Origin: Paracoccaceae bacterium
GTDB taxonomy: Bacteria > Pseudomonadota > Alphaproteobacteria > Rhodobacterales > Rhodobacteraceae
Length of the DNA stretch: 64,000 nt
Assembly: GCA_024742705.1 (NCBI GenBank)
Contig: JANSXZ010000004.1
Coordinates: forward strand, 124,001-188,000
Direction of reading: 5' to 3'
A program made the translations under genes and the position numbers. Positions 9,304 to 18,302 of the stretch are shown here, piece by piece. Numbering within the stretch: position 1 is the first letter of the stretch; each line of letters opens with the position of its first letter. The notes beneath the pieces were generated by a model. That model saw only the letters and a list, made by a program, of their open reading frames with translations. It made no database searches and had not been told where the DNA came from.

Positions 9304-10844
9304 TGGACAACCTTCTTTCCATCGTCACCTTCATTCCCGCTCTGGCGGCGCTGATCCTCGCGGTTTTCCTGCGGGGCGAAGACGAGGCGGCCCAACGCAA
9401 CGCCAAGTGGGCGGCGCTTTTCGCCACCGGCGCGACCTTCCTTGTGTCGCTGTTCATCCTGTTCGGTTTCGATCCTTCGGACACCGGGTTCCAGTTCGTG
9501 GAACAGGCCGAATGGCTGCTGGGCCTGCAATACAAGATGGGCGTCGACGGCATCAGCGTGCTGTTCGTGATGCTGACCACATTCACCATGCCGCTGGTTA
9601 TCGCGGCCTCGTGGGGCGTGACGCACCGGGTCAAGGAATACATGATCGCCTTCCTGCTTCTGGAAACGCTGATGCTGGGCGTGTTCATGGCGCTGGATCT
9701 GGTGCTGTTCTACCTGTTCTTCGAAGCGGGCCTGATCCCGATGTTCCTGATCATCGGGATCTGGGGCGGCAAGGAGCGGATCTACGCGTCATTCAAGTTT
9801 TTCCTCTATACCTTCCTCGGTTCGGTTCTGATGCTGGTGGCGATGGTGGCGATGTACGCGGATGCCGGCACCACCGATATCGAACTGTTGCTGCGCCACA
9901 GCTTCTCGGCGGGCAGCTTCGATCTGCTGGGCGTGCAGGTGGTCGGCGGGCTTCAGACGCTGATGTTCCTTGCGTTCTTCGCCAGTTTTGCGGTGAAGAT
10001 GCCGATGTGGCCGGTGCACACCTGGTTGCCCGATGCGCATGTGCAGGCGCCGACGGCCGGTTCGGTGGTTCTGGCGGCGATCCTGCTGAAGATGGGCGGA
10101 TACGGGTTTCTGCGTTTCTCGATCCCGATGTTCCCGGTCGGCAGCGACGTGATGGCGCCGCTGGTGTTGTGGATGAGCGCCATCGCCATCGTCTATACCT
10201 CGCTGGTGGCGCTGGTGCAGGCCGACATGAAGAAGCTGATCGCCTATTCCTCGGTTGCGCATATGGGCTTTGTGACCATGGGGATCTTTGCGGCCAATCA
10301 ACAGGGCTTTGACGGCGCGATCTTCCAGATGCTCAGCCACGGGTTCATCTCGGGGGCGCTGTTCCTGTGCGTGGGCGTGATCTACGATCGCATGCACACC
10401 CGCGAGATTGATGCCTATGGCGGGCTGGTCAACCGGATGCCGGCCTATGCGCTGATCTTCATGCTGTTCACCATGGCCAACGTCGGCCTGCCGGGCACCA
10501 GCGGCTTCATCGGCGAATTCCTGACGCTTATGGCGGTGTTCCAGGTCAACACCTGGGTTGCCGCGGTGGCGACCACCGGCGTTATCTTCAGTGCGGGCTA
10601 TGCGCTGTGGCTGTACCGGCGGGTGGTAATGGGAGATCTGATCAAGGAGAGCCTGAAATCCATCACCGACATGACCGGGCGCGAGCGGGCCATCTTTGCG
10701 CCTCTGGTGGTGATGACCCTGCTTCTAGGCGTCTACCCCGCGCTTGTCACAGATATCATCGGGCCATCCACGGCGGCCCTCGTTGCGCAATACGATACGG
10801 CCCTGGCAGCGGCGGAATCCGCCCGCCAGATGGCCGCGAACTGA
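9303..10844 (+). CDS. nuoM: NADH-quinone oxidoreductase subunit M
   Basis: A 513-residue antiporter-like proton-pumping subunit (ND4 homologue). The start is ATG 9303 ([13 protein letters not shown]), overlapping the nuoL stop by one base; upstream in-frame sequence lies within nuoL. Family landmarks are [38 protein letters not shown] with the key membrane glutamate, [20 protein letters not shown], and [20 protein letters not shown] with the pumping lysines. The C-terminal part contains [12 protein letters not shown]. Length and hydropathy are normal. nuoN follows after 12 bp, with AGGAGAGAGG as a strong ribosome-binding site. Confidence 0.98.
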   Translation: MDNLLSIVTFIPALAALILAVFLRGEDEAAQRNAKWAALFATGATFLVSLFILFGFDPSDTGFQFVEQAEWLLGLQYKMGVDGISVLFVMLTTFTMPLVIAASWGVTHRVKEYMIAFLLLETLMLGVFMALDLVLFYLFFEAGLIPMFLIIGIWGGKERIYASFKFFLYTFLGSVLMLVAMVAMYADAGTTDIELLLRHSFSAGSFDLLGVQVVGGLQTLMFLAFFASFAVKMPMWPVHTWLPDAHVQAPTAGSVVLAAILLKMGGYGFLRFSIPMFPVGSDVMAPLVLWMSAIAIVYTSLVALVQADMKKLIAYSSVAHMGFVTMGIFAANQQGFDGAIFQMLSHGFISGALFLCVGVIYDRMHTREIDAYGGLVNRMPAYALIFMLFTMANVGLPGTSGFIGEFLTLMAVFQVNTWVAAVATTGVIFSAGYALWLYRRVVMGDLIKESLKSITDMTGRERAIFAPLVVMTLLLGVYPALVTDIIGPSTAALVAQYDTALAAAESARQMAAN

Positions 10845-10856
10845 GGAGAGAGGATC

Positions 10857-12308
10857 ATGGAATCCACGATCCAGGCCGATCTGGCGGTCATCCTGCCCGA
10901 GATCATTCTGGCGGTCTATGCGATGCTGGCGCTTCTGGGCGCGGTCTACACGCGCAAGGACGGGCTGGCGCCGATGCTGGTCTGGATGACCAGCGCGGTG
11001 ATGATCGTGCTGGCCATTCTGATCGGTTCCAGCGCGGCGGGCACGCAGATCGCCTTTGGCGGCATGTTTGTCGATGACGGTTTCGCGCGGTTTGCCAAGG
11101 TGACGATCCTGGTATCGGCGGCCGTGGTGCTGGTGATGAGCCAGGAGTACATGCAACGGCGCGACCTGCTGCGGTTCGAATATCCGGTGCTGGTGGCGCT
11201 GAGCGCGGTCGGCATGATGATGATGGTCAGCGCCGGCGATCTGATGGCGCTTTACATGGGGCTCGAACTGCAATCGCTGGCGCTTTATGTCGTGGCGTCG
11301 CTGCGCCGCGACAGCGAAAAATCCACCGAAGCGGGGCTGAAGTATTTCGTGCTGGGCGCCTTGTCGTCGGGGCTTTTGCTTTATGGCGCTTCGCTGGTTT
11401 ACGGATATGCCGGAACCACGCTGTTTTCGGGCATCATCCAGACGGCACAGCATGGCGAAGTGTCGCTGGGGCTGCTGTTTGGCCTCGTCTTCCTGATCTC
11501 GGGCCTTGCGTTCAAGGTTTCGGCCGTACCGTTCCACATGTGGACGCCGGATGTCTATGAGGGATCGCCCACGCCGGTCACCGCCTTCTTCGCCACCGCG
11601 CCCAAGGTTGCGGCAATGGCGCTGTTCGCACGGGTGCTGCACGATGCCTTCGGTGGCGCGGTGCAGGACTGGCAGCAGGTGATCGCGCTCTTGTCGGTGG
11701 CGTCGATGTTCCTGGGCGCGGTAGCGGCTATCGGCCAGACCAACATCAAGCGGCTGATGGCGTTTTCGTCGATCGCGCATATGGGGTATGCGCTGATCGG
11801 GCTGGCGGCGGGCACCGCGCTGGGTGTGCAATCGATGCTGATCTACCTGGCGGTCTACGTCACCATGAACGTGGGAACCTTTGCCTTTATCCTGATGATG
11901 GAAAAGGACGGGCAGCCGGTTCTGGATATCGCGTCGCTGAACATGTTCTCGAAACGCGAACCGGCCAAGGCGCTGGCGCTTCTGGTGCTGTTGTTCAGCC
12001 TTGCCGGGGTGCCGCCGATGCTGGGGTTCTTTGCAAAGCTTGGCGTGTGGCAAGCCGGTGTCGAGGCCGGGCTGGTGTGGCTGGTGGTGGCCAGCGCGGT
12101 GGCGTCGGCGATCGGAGCCTATTACTATCTGCGCATCGTATTCTTCATGTATTTCGGTGAGGACACCGGCGATGAGCGCGACTGGGGCAATACGCCGGTC
12201 TTGTGGGGGGTGCTTATGGCCTCGGCCGCGGTGATGATCGTGGGCATCGTGAACATGTTCGGGATTGAAGGCGCCGCGGCGGCGGCGGCGGCCACGCTTG
12301 TCAACTGA
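10857..12308 (+). CDS. nuoN: NADH-quinone oxidoreductase subunit N
   Basis: A 483-residue antiporter-like membrane subunit (ND2 homologue), the third proton pump of the arm. Visible markers are [18 protein letters not shown] with the conserved glutamate, [39 protein letters not shown], and [20 protein letters not shown]. The C-terminus is an alanine run ([10 protein letters not shown]). It is the last complex I gene; birA starts 55 bp downstream, inside a spacer that carries a dispersed repeat. Confidence 0.98.
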   Translation: MESTIQADLAVILPEIILAVYAMLALLGAVYTRKDGLAPMLVWMTSAVMIVLAILIGSSAAGTQIAFGGMFVDDGFARFAKVTILVSAAVVLVMSQEYMQRRDLLRFEYPVLVALSAVGMMMMVSAGDLMALYMGLELQSLALYVVASLRRDSEKSTEAGLKYFVLGALSSGLLLYGASLVYGYAGTTLFSGIIQTAQHGEVSLGLLFGLVFLISGLAFKVSAVPFHMWTPDVYEGSPTPVTAFFATAPKVAAMALFARVLHDAFGGAVQDWQQVIALLSVASMFLGAVAAIGQTNIKRLMAFSSIAHMGYALIGLAAGTALGVQSMLIYLAVYVTMNVGTFAFILMMEKDGQPVLDIASLNMFSKREPAKALALLVLLFSLAGVPPMLGFFAKLGVWQAGVEAGLVWLVVASAVASAIGAYYYLRIVFFMYFGEDTGDERDWGNTPVLWGVLMASAAVMIVGIVNMFGIEGAAAAAAATLVN

Positions 12309-12333
12309 TCCGATTGCGCGGGCGGCGGTTGCG

Positions 12334-12368
12334 GGTGCCTCCGGCGGGAGTTTATCCGGCAAGATGAA
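12334..12368 (+). repeat. dispersed intergenic repeat, copy A (overlaps the birA start)
   Basis: The segment GGTGCCTCCGGCGGG followed by GAGTTTATCCGGCAAGATGAA recurs in this window. A 22-bp core (12347-12368) is identical to 22988-23009, and the GGTGCCTCCGGCGGG part recurs in inverted orientation at 23047-23061. The proposed birA ATG lies within the repeat. I infer a small mobile or amplified intergenic motif; similar CCTCCGGCGGG...ATTT elements are frequent in Rhodobacterales genomes. Confidence 0.6.
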
Positions 12369-13113
12369 TCCCTGGCCGGCAGGATATGACCTGCGGGTTC
12401 TCGACACAGTGGACAGCACGCTGGACGAAGCGGCGCGGATGGCGCCGGACCTGGCCGGTCCGGTCTGGATCATGGCGTTGAAGCAGACCGCCGCGCGCGG
12501 CAGGCGGGGCCGACCGTGGCGCGATACGCCGGGCAACCTGGCGGCGACGTTGGTTTTGCGACCTACGGGGGGACCGGGGCAGGCTGCGTTGCGGTCGTTT
12601 GTAGCGGCGTTGGCGCTTTGGGAGGCCTGTGCCGCGGTAACGGGGCGGCCGGAGTGCTTTGCGCTGAAATGGCCCAACGATGTGTTGTTGAACGACGGCA
12701 AGCTGGCGGGGATTCTTCTGGAGAGTGTCGGCGCGGGGAGGTCCGTGTCGTATCTGGCGGTTGGGATCGGGGTGAACCTGGTGGCTGCACCCGAGGTGGG
12801 CGCGGTGGAGCGGCATGCGGTGCGGCCCGTGTCTCTGCTGGCCGAAACCGGTGTCACGGTGGATCCGGAGGATTTTCTGCGGGTGCTGGCGGCAAGTTTT
12901 GCGGAATGGGAAGAGCGGCTGTGCCGCGACGGCTTTGCGCCCGTGCGCAACGCCTGGCTGGCGCATGCCGCGCGGCTGGGGGCGCCGATTGTGGTCCGGA
13001 CCGGCGATGTGGAGACCCATGGGCGTTTCGAGACCATAGACGAAGTGGGCAACCTCGTGCTCGCGACGCCAGAAGGGCCGCGCCACATCGCGGCCGCCGA
13101 CGTTTATTTCTGA
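12364..13113 (+). CDS. birA: biotin--[acetyl-CoA-carboxylase] ligase, short form without HTH
   Basis: The 249-residue enzyme activates biotin to biotinyl-AMP and transfers it to the carrier lysine of biotin-dependent carboxylases. The start ATG 12364 gives MNPWPAGYDLRVLDTVDST, which aligns with the usual N-terminus of the catalytic domain. The biotin/ATP loop is ARGRRGRPWRDTPGNLAATL (GRGRxGR type) and KWPNDVLLNDGKLAGILLE carries the catalytic lysine region. A C-terminal SH3-like domain holds VVRTGDVETHGRFETID. There is no N-terminal winged helix, so unlike E. coli BirA it is not expected to be a repressor. A birA at the end of the nuo operon is typical of Paracoccus relatives. Its start codon sits in a repeat, so an alternative start is possible. 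Confidence 0.93.
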   Translation: MNPWPAGYDLRVLDTVDSTLDEAARMAPDLAGPVWIMALKQTAARGRRGRPWRDTPGNLAATLVLRPTGGPGQAALRSFVAALALWEACAAVTGRPECFALKWPNDVLLNDGKLAGILLESVGAGRSVSYLAVGIGVNLVAAPEVGAVERHAVRPVSLLAETGVTVDPEDFLRVLAASFAEWEERLCRDGFAPVRNAWLAHAARLGAPIVVRTGDVETHGRFETIDEVGNLVLATPEGPRHIAAADVYF

Positions 13114-13127
13114 CAGGAGCCGGACCC

Positions 13128-13901
13128 ATGCTTTTGGCGATCGACTGTGGCAACACCAATACCGTTTTCTCGATCTGGGATGGCACGCGGTTTGTCGCCA
13201 CTTGGCGTACCAGTACCGAGTGGCAGCGGACGGCGGACCAGTATTATGTCTGGTTGAGCACGCTCATGTCGCTTCAGAAGATCGACGCGGTAATCACGGA
13301 TGTCATCGTGTCGTCGACGGTGCCAAGGGTGGTGTTCAACCTGCGCGTGCTGGCGGATCGCTATTTCAACACCCGTCCTCTGGTGGTGGGCAAGCCCGAG
13401 TGCCGTCTGCCGGTGGATGTGCGTGTCGATGCGGGTACGGCGGTGGGGCCCGACCGTCTGGTCAACACGGTGGCGGGGCACGATCTTTACGGCGGCGATC
13501 TGATCATGGTGGATTTCGGCACGGCGACCACATTCGACGTGGTCGATCATGATGGCGCCTATGTTGGCGGTGTGATTGCCCCCGGCGTCAACCTGAGCCT
13601 CGAAGCGCTGCATCAGGCCGCTGCCGCGCTGCCGCATGTGGATATATCCAAGCCGCAGCGCGTGGTGGGCACGAATACGGTGGCCTGTATGCAATCGGGT
13701 GTCTTTTGGGGTTATGTCGGGCTGGTGCGTGAGATATGTGGGCGCATCAAGGACGAACGCGACCGCCCGATGCGGGTGATCTCGACCGGGGGGCTGGCGC
13801 CCTTGTTTCAGCAGACCGAAGATCTGTTCGATGCTTATGAAGACGATCTGACAATGCACGGGCTGACCGTGATCCACAGTTACAACAAGGATACCGCATA
13901 G
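13128..13901 (+). CDS. coaX: type III pantothenate kinase
   Basis: A 257-residue cytosolic enzyme of the ASKHA fold that phosphorylates pantothenate in the first step of CoA synthesis. It needs a monovalent cation and is not feedback-inhibited by CoA, as known for the family. The phosphate-binding loop is MLLAIDCGNTNTVFSIWDG. Further markers are GTAVGPDRLVNTVA, IMVDFGTATTFDVV with the catalytic aspartate, GGVIAPGVNLSLEAL, and VISTGGLAPLF. The ATG at 13128 follows birA by 14 bp and is preceded by AGGAG. Functionally it pairs with birA as a cofactor gene; the grouping with nuo is positional. Confidence 0.96.
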   Translation: MLLAIDCGNTNTVFSIWDGTRFVATWRTSTEWQRTADQYYVWLSTLMSLQKIDAVITDVIVSSTVPRVVFNLRVLADRYFNTRPLVVGKPECRLPVDVRVDAGTAVGPDRLVNTVAGHDLYGGDLIMVDFGTATTFDVVDHDGAYVGGVIAPGVNLSLEALHQAAAALPHVDISKPQRVVGTNTVACMQSGVFWGYVGLVREICGRIKDERDRPMRVISTGGLAPLFQQTEDLFDAYEDDLTMHGLTVIHSYNKDTA

Positions 13902-13904
13902 CCC

Positions 13905-15572
13905 ATGAGCAGCGCGCGATTGATCTATCTGCCTCTTGGCGGGGCCGGCGAAATTGGCATGAATGCCTATGTCTATGGTTATGGCGCGCCGGATGCCGAA
14001 CGTCTGATCCTGGTGGATCTGGGGGTGACCTTTCCCGATATGGACGGCACGCCGGGCGTCGATCTGATCCTGCCGGACATCACCTGGCTGCGCGAGCGGG
14101 CCGACCGTCTGGAGGCGGTGTTCATCACACATGCGCATGAGGATCATGTGGGTGCGGTGGGGCATTTCTATGCCGAACTGGGCGCGCCGATCTATGCGCG
14201 GGCCTTCACCGCGAACATCGCGCGGCGCAAGATGGCCGAGCATGGCCACCCCGAGGATGCGGTGCGCACGGTTGCCCCCTGGCCCGAACGGATCGAGGCG
14301 GGGCCGATGAAGATCGGGTTCCTGCCGATCTCGCATTCGATCCCCGAAAGCAGCGCGATGGTGATCGACAGCCCCGAGGGGCGGGTGATCCACACCGGCG
14401 ATTTCAAGCTGGATGCGACGCCGGTTGTTGGCGAGGCTTTTGATGCCGAACTCTGGGCCGAGGTTGCGCGCGACGGCGTGCGGGCGCTGGTCTGCGATTC
14501 CACCAATGTTTTCAGCAGCCATCCGGGCCGCTCGGAAAGCGAGGTGGGACCGGCCATCGAGGCGCTGGTCTCCGGGGCCGAGGGCATGGTGGTGGCGACC
14601 ACATTCGCCAGCAATGTGGCCCGCGTGCGGACGCTGGCCGAGGCGGGGGCGCGCGCGGGCCGGTCGATCGTGTTGCTGGGGCGCGCCATGCGCCGGATGA
14701 TCGAGGCGGCGGTGCAGACTGGCGTTCTGACCGATTTTCCGCCTGTGGTCAGCCCGGAAGACGCCCGCGCCATCCCGCGCGAGAACCTGATGCTGCTGGT
14801 GACCGGAAGCCAGGGAGAAAGGCGCGCCGCCAGCGCGCAGCTGGCGCGGGGCAAATACCAGGGGCTGGAGATGAAAGAGGGCGACCTGTTCCTGTTTTCG
14901 TCCAAGACCATTCCGGGCAACGAACGCGGTGTCATCCGCATCATCAACGCCTTCTCGGAAAAGGGCGTTGATGTGGTGGATGATTCCGACGGGCTGTACC
15001 ATGTTTCGGGCCATGCCAACCGGCCTGATCTGGAACGGATGCACGATATCGTCCGGCCGCAGATGCTGATCCCGATGCACGGCGAACACAGGCACCTGCG
15101 GGCGCATGTGAAGCTGGCGGAAAGCAAGGGAATTCAGGGGGTTGTGGCTGTCAACGGAATGATGATCGACCTGTCGGGCAATGCGCCCACGGTGGCAGAG
15201 TACATTGAAACCGGCCGCACCTACCTTGACGGTTCTGTCAAGATCGGCGCACTGGACGGTGTGGTGCGCGACCGTATCCGCATGGCGCTGAACGGTCATG
15301 TGATCGTGACCGCGATTCTCGACGAGGAAGACGAACCGCTGGGCGACGCCTGGTGCGAGGTCATGGGCCTGCCGGAAACCGGGCATTCGGGCGCTGCTTT
15401 GGTCGAAGTGCTGGAAGAAGACCTGACGCAGTTTCTCAACCGGGCCAATGGCAAGACATTGCGCGACGATGCCAAGCTGGAGGAGGCGTTGCGGCGCATC
15501 GCCCGCCAGTCGGCCCAGACCGAGATCGGCAAGAAGCCCGAAGTGACCGTGGTGATCAGCCGAATGCGGTGA
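13905..15572 (+). CDS. rnj: ribonuclease J (metallo-beta-lactamase/beta-CASP RNase)
   Basis: A 555-residue RNA-processing enzyme with combined endo- and 5'-3' exonuclease activity. The metallo-beta-lactamase core shows FITHAHEDHVGAVGHF (HxHxDH, residues ~74-80), HSIPESSAMVID and HTGDFKLDATPV as metal-ligand motifs. The beta-CASP region contains CDSTNVFSSHPGRSE, TTFASNVARV and LLVTGSQGERRAAS, and the last metal histidine is in MHGEHRHLRAHV. The C-terminal ~100 residues match the RNase J-specific domain. It lies 3 bp after coaX and its transcript is closed by a strong terminator 40 bp downstream. Confidence 0.96.
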   Translation: MSSARLIYLPLGGAGEIGMNAYVYGYGAPDAERLILVDLGVTFPDMDGTPGVDLILPDITWLRERADRLEAVFITHAHEDHVGAVGHFYAELGAPIYARAFTANIARRKMAEHGHPEDAVRTVAPWPERIEAGPMKIGFLPISHSIPESSAMVIDSPEGRVIHTGDFKLDATPVVGEAFDAELWAEVARDGVRALVCDSTNVFSSHPGRSESEVGPAIEALVSGAEGMVVATTFASNVARVRTLAEAGARAGRSIVLLGRAMRRMIEAAVQTGVLTDFPPVVSPEDARAIPRENLMLLVTGSQGERRAASAQLARGKYQGLEMKEGDLFLFSSKTIPGNERGVIRIINAFSEKGVDVVDDSDGLYHVSGHANRPDLERMHDIVRPQMLIPMHGEHRHLRAHVKLAESKGIQGVVAVNGMMIDLSGNAPTVAEYIETGRTYLDGSVKIGALDGVVRDRIRMALNGHVIVTAILDEEDEPLGDAWCEVMGLPETGHSGAALVEVLEEDLTQFLNRANGKTLRDDAKLEEALRRIARQSAQTEIGKKPEVTVVISRMR

Positions 15573-15613
15573 CGGCGCCGGGCCGCCCCGGCCCTGACCG
15601 GCACCCGCAAGGC

Positions 15614-15639
15614 AAAGGCCCGCAAAAGCGGGCCTTTTT
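15614..15639 (+). terminator. rho-independent terminator after rnj
   Basis: A perfect stem AAAGGCCCGC / GCGGGCCTTT closes a 4-base AAAA loop and runs into a T-rich tail (TTTTTC). It lies between the convergent rnj and DEAD-box helicase genes and ends the nuo-birA-coaX-rnj transcript. Confidence 0.9.
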
Positions 15640-15677
15640 CGTCTTCCGCGCCTTGGTGGGCCGAGATGCCGCCGCGG

Positions 15678-17141
15678 TCAGGCCGAGCGGCGTTCGTCGA
15701 AACTCAGCGCGATGAAGCTGGGCAGGTGATCGCCCATGCCGATCACGGCAGCGCCGCCTCCATGGCCACGCCCGCCGCCGCGTCGGGGTGTGCGGGCGGT
15801 GTCGGGCGATGCTTCGGCGATGGGCGCAGGGGTTTGCTGCGCCTCTTGCGGTACGGCGGCCGGCGCCTCTGGCGCGGCTTCGGCTGTCGCCGCGCGCGCG
15901 CGCGACGAACCGCGGGTGCGGCTGCGGGGTTTGCGTTCGGGCGTTTCGGGTGCCGCGGCGTCGGCGGGTTCCTCGGCCGCGGTGGTGCTCGTCGCCATTG
16001 GGTTTTCCAGACGCGGGATCGTCTTTTCGACCAGACGCTCGATGTCTTCCAGGTTCTTTTCGTCGCGCGGCACGCAGATCATCATCGCCTTGCCGTCGCG
16101 GCCCGCGCGGCCGGTGCGGCCGATCCGGTGGACATAATCTTCGGCATGGCCGGGAACGTCGAAATTGAACACGTGGCTGACCGCCGGCACATCCAGCCCG
16201 CGCGCGGCCACGTCCGAGGCGACGAGGAACCGCAGGTCGCCGGCGCGGAAACCGTCAAGCGTGCGGGTCCGCTGGCTCTGGTCGAGGTCGCCGTGGATGG
16301 GCGCCGCATCATAGCCGTATTTCACCAGCGATTTCGCCACGATATCCACATCGGTCTTGCGGTTGCAGAAGATGATCGCATTGGTGCAACGTTCGCCCTC
16401 GGCATCGATGAGGGCACGCAGCAAGGCGCGCTTTTCGCTGGCTTCGCGGTCGCGGCGCGAGCCTTTGAACATCACGACACATTGCGTGATGTTCTCGCCG
16501 GTCGTTGCCTGGCGCGCCACTTCTATGCGTTCGGGGGCCGACAGGAAGGTGTTGGTGATCCGCTCGATCTCGGGCGCCATCGTCGCCGAGAAGAACAGCG
16601 TCTGACGGGTAAAGGGGGTCAGGTTGAAAATCCGCTCGATGTCGGGGATGAATCCCATGTCTAGCATCCGGTCGGCTTCGTCCACCACCATGACCTTGAC
16701 GTCGTTCAGGATCAGCTTGCCGCGTTCGAAATGGTCCAGCAGGCGACCGGGCGTGGCGATCAGAACGTCGACGCCCTTGTCGATGAGCGTATCCTGTTCC
16801 TTGAACGATACGCCACCGATCAGCAGAGCCTTGGTAAGCTTGACATATTTGGCGTAGGTGTCGAAATTTTCGGCCACCTGGGCCGCCAGTTCGCGTGTCG
16901 GGCACAGCACCAGGCTGCGCGGCATCCGCGCGCGCGCGCGCCCACGCGCCAGTTGGGTGATCAACGGCAGCGTGAAGCTGGCGGTCTTGCCGGTGCCCGT
17001 CTGGGCGATGCCCAGAACGTCGCGGCCTTCCAGCGCGGGCGGTATCGCCCCTGCCTGGATCGGCGTTGGGGTTTCGTATCCGGCTTCGGCGATGGCCTTC
17101 AAAACCTTGGGATTCAGGTTCAGATCAGAGAATTTTGTCAT
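15678..17141 (-). CDS. DEAD-box ATP-dependent RNA helicase, RhlE type
   Basis: The start ATG at 17141 gives MTKFSDLNLNPKVLKAIAEA, with an extension upstream judged untranslated. The 487-residue protein has all DEAD-box motifs in order: the Q motif (GYETPTPIQAGAIPPAL), motif I AQTGTGKT, PTRELAAQ, VVDEADRMLDMGF (DEAD), SAT, and in the second RecA lobe IIFCNRKTDVD, VASDVAARGLDVPAVSHV and HRIGRTGRAG. The last ~110 residues are a disordered Ala/Pro/Arg-rich tail with an RGGGRGHGGG stretch that could bind RNA. The tail ends in a short conserved-looking block (GDHLPSFIALSFDER). It faces rnj convergently; both act in RNA metabolism, but I see no direct link. Confidence 0.93.
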   Translation of the reverse strand: MTKFSDLNLNPKVLKAIAEAGYETPTPIQAGAIPPALEGRDVLGIAQTGTGKTASFTLPLITQLARGRARARMPRSLVLCPTRELAAQVAENFDTYAKYVKLTKALLIGGVSFKEQDTLIDKGVDVLIATPGRLLDHFERGKLILNDVKVMVVDEADRMLDMGFIPDIERIFNLTPFTRQTLFFSATMAPEIERITNTFLSAPERIEVARQATTGENITQCVVMFKGSRRDREASEKRALLRALIDAEGERCTNAIIFCNRKTDVDIVAKSLVKYGYDAAPIHGDLDQSQRTRTLDGFRAGDLRFLVASDVAARGLDVPAVSHVFNFDVPGHAEDYVHRIGRTGRAGRDGKAMMICVPRDEKNLEDIERLVEKTIPRLENPMATSTTAAEEPADAAAPETPERKPRSRTRGSSRARAATAEAAPEAPAAVPQEAQQTPAPIAEASPDTARTPRRGGGRGHGGGAAVIGMGDHLPSFIALSFDERRSA

Positions 17142-17303
17142 GTGTATCCGCTGTTTGCGGACACTGACTGGGCCCGCGCGTCTGGTTCGAACCGGCCCCG
17201 GACGGGCCCGTGCTAATGCACGCCGGGTTCGTGGGGGCCACATAGCAAATCGGATGCGTCAGGTCAAACAGATGCGCATGGACGCGCGCAAAGGTCGCTG
17301 TGT

Positions 17304-18302
17304 TCAGGCCAAGGGCCCGAAATGCCGCGCCCGTTTGGCCGCAAGCCCCAGCGGGCAGAGCCGAAGCAGGCCGCGTTCCGCCAGCCGGGCGCGCAACGCG
17401 GGCGTATCGGCGCAGATCTCGTCGAAGAAGGCCGAAAGCCCCGCCTCGCCGGCATCGCGTTCGATGGCGCGCAAGGCTTCGTGCAGCGTGACGCCAGCGC
17501 CGGGCACAGGTGCCAGATCGGCGCGGTAGGCGCCGTGGCGCAGGCGATAGCGGTAGGCGCCCAGCCAATGCGCGTAGTCGCGCGCGTGGGCGTGGCACAG
17601 CGGCAGATCGTCGATTTCAACCTGGCCGGGGTTCTGAACGCCGTCGCACAGCACGTTGTGGATGCGAAACTCGACCCGTTCCAGGCCGGTGCGCACGAAC
17701 AGCTTGCCCGCCACATGGCTGAGAAACCCGCCGGTGACATAGCGCCCGAATCGCGGATAGAGCGCGGCAACCGTTTCGGCACGGCGCGGACCCGGCGGGA
17801 TGAACCGTTTGCACGCGCTCTCGGATCCGGCCAGCATCTCCATGGGGCGCATCCGCGCGCACAGCCTGTCGGCGGGCAGGGCGGCCAGAACCTCGGCCAC
17901 CGGCCGATCGGGCCAGATGAATTCATCGGCGTCTATATGCGCCAACCAGTCCGCCCCGGCGTGGCGGCGATAGGCGTGGGTGGCGTTGCGCGTCTGGCGC
18001 ACCTGGTGTTTCACCGGCCTGCGCCCGCGCCGGGCCCAATAGGCATCGTCGCAGGGGATGACCTTGAGCCGAGGGTGGGGACGCAGCGCGGATATGACCG
18101 ACGCATCGGGCGCATCCAGATAGACCAGCACGCGCGCCGCGCCGATATCGAGATGATGCGCGGCAAAGGCTTCGATCGTCTGCGCGTCGGCCTTGATCGT
18201 GGCGACGACTCCCCAGGTCGGCTGTGCTGTCAGATCATCATCTCCTTGGTGGCGGTCAGGCGCACATCGGGATAGTCGCGCACCACGCGGTCGATGTCCC
18301 AT
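17304..18302 (-). CDS. glycosyltransferase family 2-like protein (start codon uncertain)
   Basis: The product carries the Glyco_tranf_2_4-type core found in LPS/EPS glycosyltransferases: WGVVATIKADAQTIEAFAAH at the N-terminus, YWARRGRRPVKHQVRQ, and the metal/nucleotide-sugar site WLAHIDADEFIWPD. The C-terminal half has CHAHARDYAHWL and a Leu/Arg-rich tail. The only ATG/GTG/TTG that opens the frame is ATG 18302, which would overlap prfC by 73 bp (332 aa). Homology begins at about residue 28 of that form. A CTG at 18233, embedded in the prfC stop as CTGA and preceded by AAGGAG, would give a more natural 309-residue protein. The acceptor sugar is unknown. Confidence 0.8.
   Translation of the reverse strand: MGHRPRGARLSRCAPDRHQGDDDLTAQPTWGVVATIKADAQTIEAFAAHHLDIGAARVLVYLDAPDASVISALRPHPRLKVIPCDDAYWARRGRRPVKHQVRQTRNATHAYRRHAGADWLAHIDADEFIWPDRPVAEVLAALPADRLCARMRPMEMLAGSESACKRFIPPGPRRAETVAALYPRFGRYVTGGFLSHVAGKLFVRTGLERVEFRIHNVLCDGVQNPGQVEIDDLPLCHAHARDYAHWLGAYRYRLRHGAYRADLAPVPGAGVTLHEALRAIERDAGEAGLSAFFDEICADTPALRARLAERGLLRLCPLGLAAKRARHFGPLA

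Noticed and set aside
13104-15386. 760-codon minus-strand frame opposite coaX and rnj
   Set aside because: Antisense to two well-supported enzymes; no motif of its own.
17176-17250. GGTTCGAACC, resembling a tRNA T-arm, upstream of the DEAD-box gene
   Set aside because: No matching acceptor stem, anticodon arm or D-arm could be found on either side.
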